This document shows, piece after piece, positions 34,676 through 43,138 of a stretch of 64,000 bases of DNA; position 1 is the first letter of the stretch; every line of letters starts with the position of its first letter. A program made the position numbers and the translations under genes. Below the pieces are notes generated by a model. The model had not been told where the DNA came from. It saw only the letters and a program-made list of their open reading frames with translations, and ran no database searches. The DNA is from Hallella mizrahii. Its GTDB lineage: Bacteria; Bacteroidota; Bacteroidia; Bacteroidales; Bacteroidaceae. Location of the stretch: contig NZ_VUNG01000005.1 in the NCBI RefSeq assembly GCF_009695775.1, forward strand, positions 1 through 64,000. Reading direction: 5' to 3'.

Positions 34676-36079
34676 TTAACCGAACAGCGTTCTGAGCGCT
34701 CCCTCTACTTTTCGTACAGGATGGAGTTCAATCTTATATTTCTTTGTGTCTATATTCTTCATATTATAGGCCGGCACGATGATATGCTGGAAGCCCAGTT
34801 TCTCAGCTTCGGCAATCCGCTGCTCCAGTCGTGCCACCGGACGCACCTCGCCACTGAGTCCCACTTCCCCACACATACACCATCCTTGCTCTATCGGCGT
34901 GTCGACATTGCTGGAGAGTACGGCAGCTATTACGCTCAGATCCATGGCCATGTCCGTCACCCGCAAACCTCCGGCGATATTCAGAAACACGTCTTTCTGC
35001 ATTAGCTTGAAGCCGACACGCTTCTCCAAAACCGCCAAGAGCATGTTGAGACGGCGCTGGTCAAAACCTGTTGCCGAGCGCTGGGGCGTGCCGTATGCGG
35101 CTGTGGACACCAAAGCCTGAGTCTCTACCAAGAAAGGGCGAACACCCTCTATTGCCGAAGTAATCGCCACGCCGGACAGTCCATCATGCTCTTCGGCTAT
35201 CAACAACTCAGAAGGATTGGACACCTGACGCAGTCCGTCCTGACGCATCTCATAGATGCCCATCTCAGAAGTACTGCCAAAACGGTTCTTCGTGCTGCGC
35301 AGCATCCGGTAGAGATAGTGCTGGTCACCTTCAAACTGGATCACCGTGTCAACGATATGTTCCAGGATCTTTGGCCCGGCCAGCGTTCCCTCCTTATTGA
35401 TATGTCCGATCAAAATCACCGGCACACCGCTCGACTTGGCAAAACGCAGCAGAGCCGCGGCACACTCCCTCACCTGAGAGATGCTGCCGGGCGAGGAGTC
35501 CACGCTTTCCGTAGCAATGGTCTGCACGGAATCGATCACGACGATGTCTGGTGCTACATCCTGAATATGCTTGAAGATCTTCTCCAACGAGGTCTCGCAA
35601 AGCACCAGCAGAGACTCCGGAAAAGTGGGCGACAGGCGCTCAGCCCTCATCTTGATCTGATGGGCACTCTCCTCTCCACTAACATAGAGAATCTTTTTCT
35701 CCGGCATCTTCAGGAGCGTCTGCAAGGTCAGCGTAGACTTTCCGATACCCGGCTCACCACCCAACAGCGTGATGCTTCCCGGCACGAGTCCGCCACCCAA
35801 CACGCGGTTGAGCTCGGCGTCGTGCATATCTATGCGAGGCTCGTCCTGAAGGGGTATGTCACGCAAACGCACGGGAGCAGCACTCTGTCGGCTGAACGGC
35901 GACTGTCTCGACTGCTTGACACTCAGCGCCGCATTGCGGGCTGCCGACGAGCCAGTCTCTCCGGCTACCTTTATCTCCTTGAACGACTGCCATTCACCAC
36001 ACTGCGGACACTTGCCCAGCCACTTCACCGACTCGTACCCACAGTTGCTGCAGACATACATTGTTTTATCTTTGGCCAT
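34676..36079 (-). CDS. radA: DNA repair protein RadA
   Basis: A 467-residue branch-migration ATPase. An N-terminal C4 zinc finger (CSNCGYESVKWLGKCPQCGE), then a RecA-like core with LLGGEPGIGKSTLTLQ (Walker A), ILYVSGEESAHQIKMRAERL, IVVIDSVQTI (Walker B) and the RadA-specific TKNRFGS, followed by a C-terminal Lon-protease-like domain (about 300-467; KLMQKDVFLNIAGGLRVTDM, GEVGLSGEVRPV). Full length. First gene of the radA-queC unit, with a -7 box 20 bp upstream. Confidence 0.96.
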   Translation of the reverse strand: MAKDKTMYVCSNCGYESVKWLGKCPQCGEWQSFKEIKVAGETGSSAARNAALSVKQSRQSPFSRQSAAPVRLRDIPLQDEPRIDMHDAELNRVLGGGLVPGSITLLGGEPGIGKSTLTLQTLLKMPEKKILYVSGEESAHQIKMRAERLSPTFPESLLVLCETSLEKIFKHIQDVAPDIVVIDSVQTIATESVDSSPGSISQVRECAAALLRFAKSSGVPVILIGHINKEGTLAGPKILEHIVDTVIQFEGDQHYLYRMLRSTKNRFGSTSEMGIYEMRQDGLRQVSNPSELLIAEEHDGLSGVAITSAIEGVRPFLVETQALVSTAAYGTPQRSATGFDQRRLNMLLAVLEKRVGFKLMQKDVFLNIAGGLRVTDMAMDLSVIAAVLSSNVDTPIEQGWCMCGEVGLSGEVRPVARLEQRIAEAEKLGFQHIIVPAYNMKNIDTKKYKIELHPVRKVEGALRTLFG

Positions 36080-36099
36080 ATTCGTTTCTGATTATGATT

Positions 36100-36108
36100 G
36101 CAAAAGTA
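36100..36108 (-). promoter_or_regulatory. -7 element of radA-queC
   Basis: TACTTTTGC on the minus strand, 20 bp before the radA ATG. Confidence 0.5.
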
Positions 36109-36139
36109 GCATTTTTTTTTGTGTTTACAAAATATTTCG

Positions 36140-36148
36140 TACCTTTGC
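36140..36148 (+). promoter_or_regulatory. -7 element of the substrate-binding lipoprotein gene
   Basis: TACCTTTGC lies 6 bp before the ATG at 36155, giving a very short or near-leaderless transcript. It rules out the upstream in-frame start at 36119. Confidence 0.55.
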
Positions 36149-36154
36149 ATAGTC

Positions 36155-37072
36155 ATGAGAAAATATCAATACCTTCTGTTTTCTTTGCTTTCCATCGCCT
36201 TTTTGGCCTCTTGTGGAAAGTCATACAAAGAGCAGCAACGACTCAGCCGCGAACAGCAGATTGAAGCTGCCCGCCAGGACTCCGCGGCTCTCAAGATAGC
36301 CACAGTGCCGACGATGGACTGCCTCCCTCTTTTCATTGCAGCGGAAGACAGCTTGTTTCAGAAAGCAGGCGTAGACGTAAGGCTGAAGCGGTTCGGCAGT
36401 CAAACCGATGGCGACACCCTACTTCGCAGCAAGAGAGCAGAAGGCATTGTCACAGATCTCGTCAAAGCCGAGCGCTTGCGCCGCCAGGGCATCGCACTGA
36501 ACTTTGTGACCTCTACCGGCGCCTCATGGCAATTCATCAGCAACCGCATTGCCCGTGTGACAGAGTTGAAGCAGCTCTCTGACAAGATGGTGGCCATTGC
36601 CCCCTACTCCGCTACACAGATGCTGGCCGACTTGACCATAGACAGCGCACGTCCCAAGGAAACGGTCTATCGCATAGAGATCAACGATGTCAACATCAGA
36701 TTGAAAATGATTCTCAACAATGAGATAGACGCGGCTTTGCTCCCGGAGCCTCAAGCCTCTCAGGCACGTCTCTTTCAGAACACCGTGCTGATGGACAGCC
36801 GTGACAAGAACCTGCATCTTGGTGTGATTGCCTTCCGACAGAAAGTCATGGAGAACAAGGATCGACGACAACAGGTCAAGAAGTTCCTGCAAGTCTACGA
36901 CGCTACCGTGGACTCTATCAACAAGCACGGAGTGAAGCACTACGGCAAGATCATCTGCAAATATATGGGAGTGGACATGCGCACCGTCAATGCCCTACCT
37001 AAGATGACCTATCATCATGCCACCGCTCCACGGCAGAGAGACGTCGCACGAGGAGCAAGGTTCACACCTTAA
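36155..37072 (+). CDS. ABC-type substrate-binding lipoprotein (SsuA/ThiY/NMT1-like)
   Basis: 305 residues from the ATG at 36155. Lipobox LASCG at about residues 17-21. The rest resembles periplasmic binding proteins for small nitrogen or sulfur compounds: KIATVPTMDCLPLFIAAEDS, FQKAGVDVRLKRFGSQTDGD, RAEGIVTDLVKAERLRRQG, EIDAALLPEPQASQA. No permease or ATPase is adjacent, so its transporter is unknown; a partner elsewhere or a sensory role are alternatives. It lies 12 bp before the TPR gene, forming an operon. Confidence 0.82.
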   Translation: MRKYQYLLFSLLSIAFLASCGKSYKEQQRLSREQQIEAARQDSAALKIATVPTMDCLPLFIAAEDSLFQKAGVDVRLKRFGSQTDGDTLLRSKRAEGIVTDLVKAERLRRQGIALNFVTSTGASWQFISNRIARVTELKQLSDKMVAIAPYSATQMLADLTIDSARPKETVYRIEINDVNIRLKMILNNEIDAALLPEPQASQARLFQNTVLMDSRDKNLHLGVIAFRQKVMENKDRRQQVKKFLQVYDATVDSINKHGVKHYGKIICKYMGVDMRTVNALPKMTYHHATAPRQRDVARGARFTP

Positions 37073-37084
37073 ATATTTTAGATT

Positions 37085-39325
37085 ATGGATGGAAAAGCAC
37101 GAGAAGATGCTGCTATAAAGTCCAGGGATCAGCTCATCATATTAGGACTGAAACTGGAGAGAGATTGTAATGTCGGTGAGACCTTGCGCTTGCTCAATCA
37201 GCTGTTAGGGCAACAAGACGCGTCATGGATACGTGAGCGGCTGGACGACATCACAGACAACTACCACCGTTTGTCGGACTTCTATCTGCAAGGCTACGAG
37301 GATCCACAACGCCAGCAGTTCTACAAGCTGTTGGCAGCTCAGTTGGATGGCATCATCCGCGATCTGATATTGGAGGATCTGAAAGTTGAATATCCTTATC
37401 TCAAATATCTCAATCCCCAACGGCAGATACCGTCCGTCGACGATATGCGTCAGCAACTGGAGAGCTATGTCACCGACATGGCTATGGCTTCGCTTTCTGC
37501 ACTCAACGGATCCAACGACAATCTGACTGACATCCACAAGCGCCATGCCAATAATCTGCGATCTTACTTCAACCTCACTGTCGCTTCTCCTCAGTGGCGA
37601 CACGAATACGCCGTGAGTTTCGAGAAACTGTTGCTCTCGCCGGCTATCGACTCCGCTGATGCGCAGTTGATGGTATCAGCCATGACGCTCGCCTGCCTCT
37701 TGGTAGCGGATGCAGAAAAGATACTGACGCTCATCCATGTCTTCCAAAAAAGCCAGGATGAGCGAGTCAAGCAACGCGCATTTGTTGGGTGGGTGTTTGC
37801 ACTCTCCAATGGGAGATACCAACTCTATGATTCTGTTCGGCAAGCCGTGAAAGAGGTCCTGTCTGATAATAGCGTGAAAAGTGCATTGCTCGATATGCAG
37901 ATACAAATGGTTTATTGTCACTATGCCGAAAGAGACAATGACGAACTGCGCAAAAACATCATGCCCAACATCATCAAAAGCCAGGACTGGCAGATGATGA
38001 ACATGGAATCCACGTCGTCCGACGAGAGTTCTTTGGAAGAGATTCTTCATCCCGACGAGGCCGACAAGCGTATGGAAAGTCTTGAAAAAAGCATCAACAA
38101 GATGAACGACATGCGCAAACAGGGCATGGACATCTATTTCGGCGGATTCTCACAGATGAAGCGTTTCTCCTTTTTCAACCAGCTCTATAACTGGCTGATT
38201 CCCTACACGCCCACTCATCCCGACTTGGGCATTCTTCCGGAAGAGCTTCGCAATTCGGGATTCTTGGACAAATTGTTTAAGGAAGGTCCCTTCTGTGACT
38301 CTGATAAATACAGCTTTTCCATCGCCCTATCATCCGTTTATCAGCGCCTGCCGCCCGAGGTGAGAAACGTGTTGCTCAGTGGCGAGGTGAGCCTTAACAT
38401 GCTAGACGAGAGCGGAGAGCCTTGGAAACATTCGGCGTATATCCGCCGGATGTATCTCCAGGATCTCTATCGCTTCTTCAAGCTCTGCGGTCAGCGTCAT
38501 CCCTTCTTCAATGCTTTCGGTTACGCCCATCCTATCATGTTTTTCACAAAAGACATGATCAGTTCGGAGATGCGCCAACAGCTTCCGGCGCTGATTAGCT
38601 TTTTGCTGAAAAAGAAGCTTTGGGATTCTCTTCAGTCGGTAGTTGAGTGTTTCGCTACTTCCCACGAAAAAGAGCCTGACTGTCAAGGCGACGAAGTAGC
38701 GAAGAGCTTGAAGCTGGCCTCTGCTGCCTTGTGTATGCACAATTCCGACTTTGTCTCAGCGGCAGACTACCTGAAAGAGCTGAGCAAGATGGAGCCGGAC
38801 AATGAATCGCTGCTCCGACAATATTCCTTAGCCGTATTCAAATCGGGACGCTTTGAGAAAGCTTCAGAAATATACAGAACTCTGACACAACGCTATCCCC
38901 AAAAGATGTCTTATGCCTTGGGGCTTGCCATCTCGCTCATATACTGTGGCAAGGCTGATGAGGCCGTCTCTGTGCTCTATAAGTTGGATTACGAGCATCC
39001 AGAGGACACTGAGGTTCAGCGTACTTTGGCGTGGGGACTATTGTGGGTAGACCGGACTGAAGAGGCACAGAAACTCTATAAAAGTCTATGCTCAAGTAAA
39101 GAAGCTCTTCCTGATGACTCGCTCAACGCTGCTTACTGCTACTGGTTCCAAGGTCAGCGGAAACAAGCCCGGGAAATGCTACGGAAATACATCGGGCTGA
39201 GCAAGTTGGAGAAAGACGAAAGTGCAGCTTCCTTCCTTTTGAAGAAGTTCCATAATGATCGGGACATCTTCCTGCACTATGGGATAGACGATACAGCACA
39301 GAAAGTCATGGCAGACATCGACTGA
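37085..39325 (+). CDS. Large tetratricopeptide-repeat protein, cytosolic, unknown function
   Basis: A 746-residue protein without signal peptide or membrane segment. It is helical throughout; the C-terminal third has clear TPR units (SDFVSAADYLKELSKMEPDN, FKSGRFEKASEIYRTLTQRY, CGKADEAVSVLYKLDYEHPE, LLWVDRTEEAQKLYKSLCSS, YWFQGQRKQAREMLRKYIGL). The N-terminal two thirds contain conserved but unassigned helices (FSQMKRFSFFNQLYNWLIPY). I recognise the type as a Bacteroidales-conserved protein, with no known activity. Co-transcribed with the upstream lipoprotein gene. Confidence 0.82.
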   Translation: MDGKAREDAAIKSRDQLIILGLKLERDCNVGETLRLLNQLLGQQDASWIRERLDDITDNYHRLSDFYLQGYEDPQRQQFYKLLAAQLDGIIRDLILEDLKVEYPYLKYLNPQRQIPSVDDMRQQLESYVTDMAMASLSALNGSNDNLTDIHKRHANNLRSYFNLTVASPQWRHEYAVSFEKLLLSPAIDSADAQLMVSAMTLACLLVADAEKILTLIHVFQKSQDERVKQRAFVGWVFALSNGRYQLYDSVRQAVKEVLSDNSVKSALLDMQIQMVYCHYAERDNDELRKNIMPNIIKSQDWQMMNMESTSSDESSLEEILHPDEADKRMESLEKSINKMNDMRKQGMDIYFGGFSQMKRFSFFNQLYNWLIPYTPTHPDLGILPEELRNSGFLDKLFKEGPFCDSDKYSFSIALSSVYQRLPPEVRNVLLSGEVSLNMLDESGEPWKHSAYIRRMYLQDLYRFFKLCGQRHPFFNAFGYAHPIMFFTKDMISSEMRQQLPALISFLLKKKLWDSLQSVVECFATSHEKEPDCQGDEVAKSLKLASAALCMHNSDFVSAADYLKELSKMEPDNESLLRQYSLAVFKSGRFEKASEIYRTLTQRYPQKMSYALGLAISLIYCGKADEAVSVLYKLDYEHPEDTEVQRTLAWGLLWVDRTEEAQKLYKSLCSSKEALPDDSLNAAYCYWFQGQRKQAREMLRKYIGLSKLEKDESAASFLLKKFHNDRDIFLHYGIDDTAQKVMADID

Positions 39326-39333
39326 CAGAATCT

Positions 39334-40233
39334 TCACTCAGCCACCACGACATTTTCCTGATTGCCTATCGTCAGACGCATGAGGTCGTAATAAGAACCA
39401 TTGTAGATATTCAAGTCCACATGACCTTTGATACCTGGCAGCTTACCCACATCGGTATGCTGCCAGAACTTCCATTTGCCCTGATACTCCACTTTGTCGA
39501 CATAATAGTGAGCGATCCAATATGGGTAGTCGTCAAAGACCGGAGCACTCAGATAGGCATCCTTGAATTTATAATAAGTATAGATGATAGGCTTCACACC
39601 ATACTTATTCTCTACGATATGAAGCCACGTAAGGATATCCGTTTGGAAATCCTCCACGCTCTCGTTCTTCGGCTTATGTTCCACGTCGAGCACCGGTGGC
39701 AGATCACCGTCCAACAAATGAACTTTGCTCAGGAAATAATTGGCTTGAGATCTGGCTGAGGAGTTATTGCTCCAAAAGTGATAAACGCCTCTGATAAAGC
39801 CATATTCCCGTGCTTGATAGAAGTTCTCATCGAAGTTGGGATCAATGCGCGAGGATCCCTCTGTGGATTTGATGATGATGAAACGAATAGGACAACCGTC
39901 GACCATCGCATTGGAGCGTAGCCGGTCCCAGTTGATCGTACCCTGATAGTGCGAGATGTCTATGCCATGTACCTCATAGCCCTCGGGATACTTGTCGTCA
40001 CCATAGAGCGCACGCCAACGGAAACCGGTTGGACCTACGAAGAAATAATAGAAGGCCCACACATAAACCACGATACCGGCCAACCCACCGAAAATAGCCG
40101 CGCGGCTGAGATGTATGTGAAGAAAAGGAAGACGTATGCCTACAGAGCCACGACGCGACGACCGCGAACGCGATGAAGTGCGTCGGCGGGAAGAGGTTTT
40201 TCTTCGTCTGGTGGTTTGTCGTGTGTTTGTCAT
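39334..40233 (-). CDS. Membrane-anchored GH25 lysozyme-like muramidase
   Basis: A 299-residue protein that should cleave the glycan strand of peptidoglycan. The first ~30 residues are extremely rich in Arg, Ser and Thr (TTRRRKTSSRRRTSSRSRSS), then one membrane segment (about 47-66, IFGGLAGIVVYVWAFYYFF) gives an N-in anchor. The GH25 barrel starts about residue 88: VHGIDISHYQGTINW, FIIIKSTEGSSRIDPNF, GVYHFW, LPPVLDVEH with catalytic acids, and FWQHTDVGKLPGIKGHVDLN. Convergent with the TPR gene; pfp lies upstream beyond a terminator. Confidence 0.92.
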   Translation of the reverse strand: MTNTRQTTRRRKTSSRRRTSSRSRSSRRGSVGIRLPFLHIHLSRAAIFGGLAGIVVYVWAFYYFFVGPTGFRWRALYGDDKYPEGYEVHGIDISHYQGTINWDRLRSNAMVDGCPIRFIIIKSTEGSSRIDPNFDENFYQAREYGFIRGVYHFWSNNSSARSQANYFLSKVHLLDGDLPPVLDVEHKPKNESVEDFQTDILTWLHIVENKYGVKPIIYTYYKFKDAYLSAPVFDDYPYWIAHYYVDKVEYQGKWKFWQHTDVGKLPGIKGHVDLNIYNGSYYDLMRLTIGNQENVVVAE

Positions 40234-40266
40234 CTCTTAGATTTGTCTCCTATTATATATAAAGAA

Positions 40267-40308
40267 GAGGCATCCTCCACCCATGTTACCACATAAGGAG
40301 GATGCCTC
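40267..40308 (-). terminator. Terminator of pfp
   Basis: A perfect 12-bp stem GAGGCATCCTCC/GGAGGATGCCTC is followed by TTCTTTATATA on the minus strand, about 77 bp after the pfp stop. Confidence 0.75.
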
Positions 40309-40384
40309 GTCAAAAGAGGAATGTCTCACAACTTTCGTGAGCATCCTTATCATAGAGAATCGACGAACGATTCCCAAAGTTCAA

Positions 40385-42040
40385 TTAGCGGTTTGCCTTA
40401 GCCTCGTTCTCCAAAGCCAGCGTACGGGTCTCACGGTCGCAGACCTCAGAGGGACCCCAATACTGGATAGGACCGGGATAGACATAGCAGGTCTCACGGG
40501 CCCACTCATCACGCTTCTCAGCAAACTTCTTGAAAGGTGCACCGTCGAGTTCAACGAGAGCTTTACGGATCACAGGCTTCATCTCACCATTGCGGCGCTC
40601 CATGTTCATCATCATAGTGATTGGCACACCACCGGCTTTCCACTCATCGGTAGAAGCGGAGAGGTTCTGAACGATAGCCATGTAACCCGTCTTGCCGTTG
40701 GCAATCAGGTGAGCGGCACTCACACCGAGTGCATAGCAGTAGTCAGCGTCGAAGTTGGAAGGAGCAGCGCAACGGCCCTCGTAGCCGAAGAAATGGTGCT
40801 GGGCAGCAAACTTACCACAATACTTACCCTCTTTCTTCCACTCGTCGAGCTTAGCAGCCACCATGTCAGAGAGCAACTTCTCGGTTTCGATCAGAGATAC
40901 CTGTACGTTTCCGTGCGGGTCACGGTCGAGGGAGAGCTGACGTGCCACAGCCTCAGGCAGTGTGGCGAAAGTCTCTGCATTCTCCTTGCTCAGGTGAGCG
41001 AGGATATACTCGCGCTGTGCGTCTTTCTCCAGATCCTTGTAGTCTGCACCATGAGCGGCGAGCAGGTCGTTGAGCTCATCGATCAGACGGCCAATGGCAG
41101 GAATGAACTCGATGAGACCCTCGGGAACGAGCACCACACCAAAGTTGTTGCCGTCCTCTGCGCGCTTAGCGACAGCAGTGGCAATCTGCTCCACGATATC
41201 GTTGAGCGTCATATCCTTCTTCTCTACTTCCTCAGAGACGATGCAGATATTTGGCTGTGTCTGCAGAGCGCACTCCAAAGCGATGTGAGATGCAGAGCGA
41301 CCCATCAGCTTGATGAAGTGCCAGTATTTACGGGCAGAGTTAGCATCACGCTCGATGTTGCCAATCAGCTCGGAGTATACCTTTGTAGCGGTATCGAAGC
41401 CAAAACTGGTCTCGATCTGATCGTTCTTCAGGTCGCCGTCGATGGTCTTCGGGCAGCCGATAACCTGGATACCATAGTTCTTGGCAGCATAGTACTCAGC
41501 GAGCACGCAAGCGTTGGTATTGGAGTCGTCACCACCGATGATGACCACTGCCTTGATGTCGAGCTTGCGCAGAATCTCAAGACCCTTCTCAAACTGGTCT
41601 ACCTTCTCCAGCTTGGTACGGCCGGAACCGATCATGTCGAAGCCACCGGTGTTGCGATAATCGTCAACGAACTCTGGAGTGAGCTCGATATACTTATGGT
41701 CAACAAGACCGCCAGGACCCATGAGGAAGCCATAGACCTTGTTCTCAGGGTTCATCTTCTTCACTGCGTCGAAGATACCGCAGATGACATTGTGACCGCC
41801 AGGTGCCTGACCACCGGAAAGGATCACACCGACATTCATCTTGCGGTTGGCAGACTCCTCACCGGGCACAAACTCGATAAGCGGCATCCCGTAAGTATTC
41901 GGGAAAAGCTTCTTGATTTCTTCCTGGTCACCTACACTCTGGGTAGGAGCTCCCTCTTTTACGCTGACAGCACCTTTGAGGCCCTTCGGCAACTTTGGCT
42001 GATATTGGGCACGGGCTTTCTGCAAAAGACTCTTTTTCAT
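40385..42040 (-). CDS. pfp: Diphosphate-fructose-6-phosphate 1-phosphotransferase (PPi-PFK)
   Basis: A 551-residue long-form PPi-dependent phosphofructokinase, interconverting fructose-6-phosphate and fructose-1,6-bisphosphate in glycolysis. [20 protein letters not shown] binds phosphate; [13 protein letters not shown] carries the GGDD motif that marks PPi rather than ATP use; [11 protein letters not shown] is the catalytic loop (usually PKTIDxD); [13 protein letters not shown] is the substrate site. Length fits the plant/Bacteroidetes/spirochaete long class. Single-gene unit with a strong terminator. Confidence 0.95.
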   Translation of the reverse strand: MKKSLLQKARAQYQPKLPKGLKGAVSVKEGAPTQSVGDQEEIKKLFPNTYGMPLIEFVPGEESANRKMNVGVILSGGQAPGGHNVICGIFDAVKKMNPENKVYGFLMGPGGLVDHKYIELTPEFVDDYRNTGGFDMIGSGRTKLEKVDQFEKGLEILRKLDIKAVVIIGGDDSNTNACVLAEYYAAKNYGIQVIGCPKTIDGDLKNDQIETSFGFDTATKVYSELIGNIERDANSARKYWHFIKLMGRSASHIALECALQTQPNICIVSEEVEKKDMTLNDIVEQIATAVAKRAEDGNNFGVVLVPEGLIEFIPAIGRLIDELNDLLAAHGADYKDLEKDAQREYILAHLSKENAETFATLPEAVARQLSLDRDPHGNVQVSLIETEKLLSDMVAAKLDEWKKEGKYCGKFAAQHHFFGYEGRCAAPSNFDADYCYALGVSAAHLIANGKTGYMAIVQNLSASTDEWKAGGVPITMMMNMERRNGEMKPVIRKALVELDGAPFKKFAEKRDEWARETCYVYPGPIQYWGPSEVCDRETRTLALENEAKANR

Positions 42041-42185
42041 TTTAGAAAGTTCGATTAATTAATTAAAAACAGTATACTACATGCAAAAGTACATTATTTC
42101 ATCGAGAAATGAGAAGAAAAAAGAAAGAAAACCAGTTTTTGAAACATTTTTTTTGCACGACGGGCGACGTTTCATCTTTTTTTCT

Positions 42186-42194
42186 TATCTTTGG
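42186..42194 (+). promoter_or_regulatory. -7 element of the small conserved gene at 42232
   Basis: TATCTTTGG, one base from consensus, 37 bp before the ATG. Confidence 0.5.
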
Positions 42195-42231
42195 AGAAAA
42201 ATAAAGTATCACTCACTTAATCATTACTATT

Positions 42232-42504
42232 ATGGCTAAGAAAAAGGATTTAAAACATTCTATTAATTGCATCTGCAGCGACCTCTTCGCCGAGGCAGTA
42301 GCCGCTTCGTTGTATGGCGCAGAGAAGGACAGCACCGATGCACAGCAACTTCTGTCTTCCATCATTGTCCTGCGTGACGATTTTGTAAAGCGTGTCTCCC
42401 ATCCAGAACCGGGAATGGAGCCAAGGCAGTACTACACCAACCTCATCAACGACTTCAATCATCAGATTTCCGACATCATCGACCAGATCAGCAACCTCGG
42501 CTAA
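42232..42504 (+). CDS. Small conserved Bacteroidales protein, unknown function
   Basis: A 90-residue soluble helical protein (SINCICSDLFAEAVAASLYG, LLSSIIVLRDDFVKRVSHPE, YYTNLINDFNHQISDIIDQI). No signal peptide or catalytic motif; the amphipathic spacing suggests a helical bundle or dimer. It has its own promoter and is followed 30 bp later by the acyltransferase gene, so the pair is likely co-transcribed. I recognise it only as a conserved hypothetical. Confidence 0.75.
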   Translation: MAKKKDLKHSINCICSDLFAEAVAASLYGAEKDSTDAQQLLSSIIVLRDDFVKRVSHPEPGMEPRQYYTNLINDFNHQISDIIDQISNLG

Positions 42505-42534
42505 TACCGGTTGCAGTTTTCTGAATACACGATT

Positions 42535-43101
42535 ATGATTCAACAGTTCTGCAATTGGCTTCTCGTCAAACGAATGAAATGGACCATCGAGGACCAACAG
42601 CCGCTCCCCGAGAAATGTATCATTTGTCTGGCACCGCACACCAGTAATTGGGATTTCATCATGGGTCTGCTCTATATGTTTTCCCGTGGCATACGCATCA
42701 ATTTCCTGATGAAGAAAGAATGGTTTCGATGGCCGCTCGGACCTATCTTTCGCTCCATCGGAGGCATACCTGTCTTCAGAGCCAAACACTCCCATATGAC
42801 CGATGCGCTCGCTGACGCAGCGATGAAGAATCCTATCTTCCGACTATGCATCACGCCGGAAGGCACACGCTCGCTGAATGCCGACTGGAAGAAAGGATTC
42901 TATTTCATTGCGCAGAAAGCCCAGATTCCTATCCTGCTCTACTCTTTGGACTATGGCAAGAAGCTCATCAAATGCGCTGACAGTTTCATACCCCAAGGCG
43001 ATATCGATGCCGATATGTTGAGGGTGAAACGCTATTTCATCCATGTGAAGGGCAAACACCCTGAGAAATTCACAACAGGACTGCCAGAAGAAAACAACTG
43101 A
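42535..43101 (+). CDS. 1-acyl-glycerol-3-phosphate acyltransferase-like protein
   Basis: 188 residues from the ATG at 42535; an upstream TTG in frame lacks homology. PlsC-type motifs: HTSNWD (HX4D catalytic motif, about residue 35), FLMKKEWFRWPLGPIFRSIG, and ITPEGTRS (the EGTRS substrate motif). This would acylate lysophosphatidate or a related glycerolipid at the inner face of the membrane. The short length and lack of a strong N-terminal membrane helix resemble the Bacteroidetes lysophospholipid acyltransferase subgroup. The following large exported protein gene is 37 bp downstream. Confidence 0.87.
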   Translation: MIQQFCNWLLVKRMKWTIEDQQPLPEKCIICLAPHTSNWDFIMGLLYMFSRGIRINFLMKKEWFRWPLGPIFRSIGGIPVFRAKHSHMTDALADAAMKNPIFRLCITPEGTRSLNADWKKGFYFIAQKAQIPILLYSLDYGKKLIKCADSFIPQGDIDADMLRVKRYFIHVKGKHPEKFTTGLPEENN

Positions 43102-43138
43102 CACCCTGCTCTCATACATCAACCATTTTCTTGTAGTA

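Noticed and set aside
40283..42058. Plus-strand frame of 591 codons opposite pfp
   Set aside because: Antisense shadow of pfp; composition is Leu/Val/His-rich without domains, and it crosses the pfp terminator.
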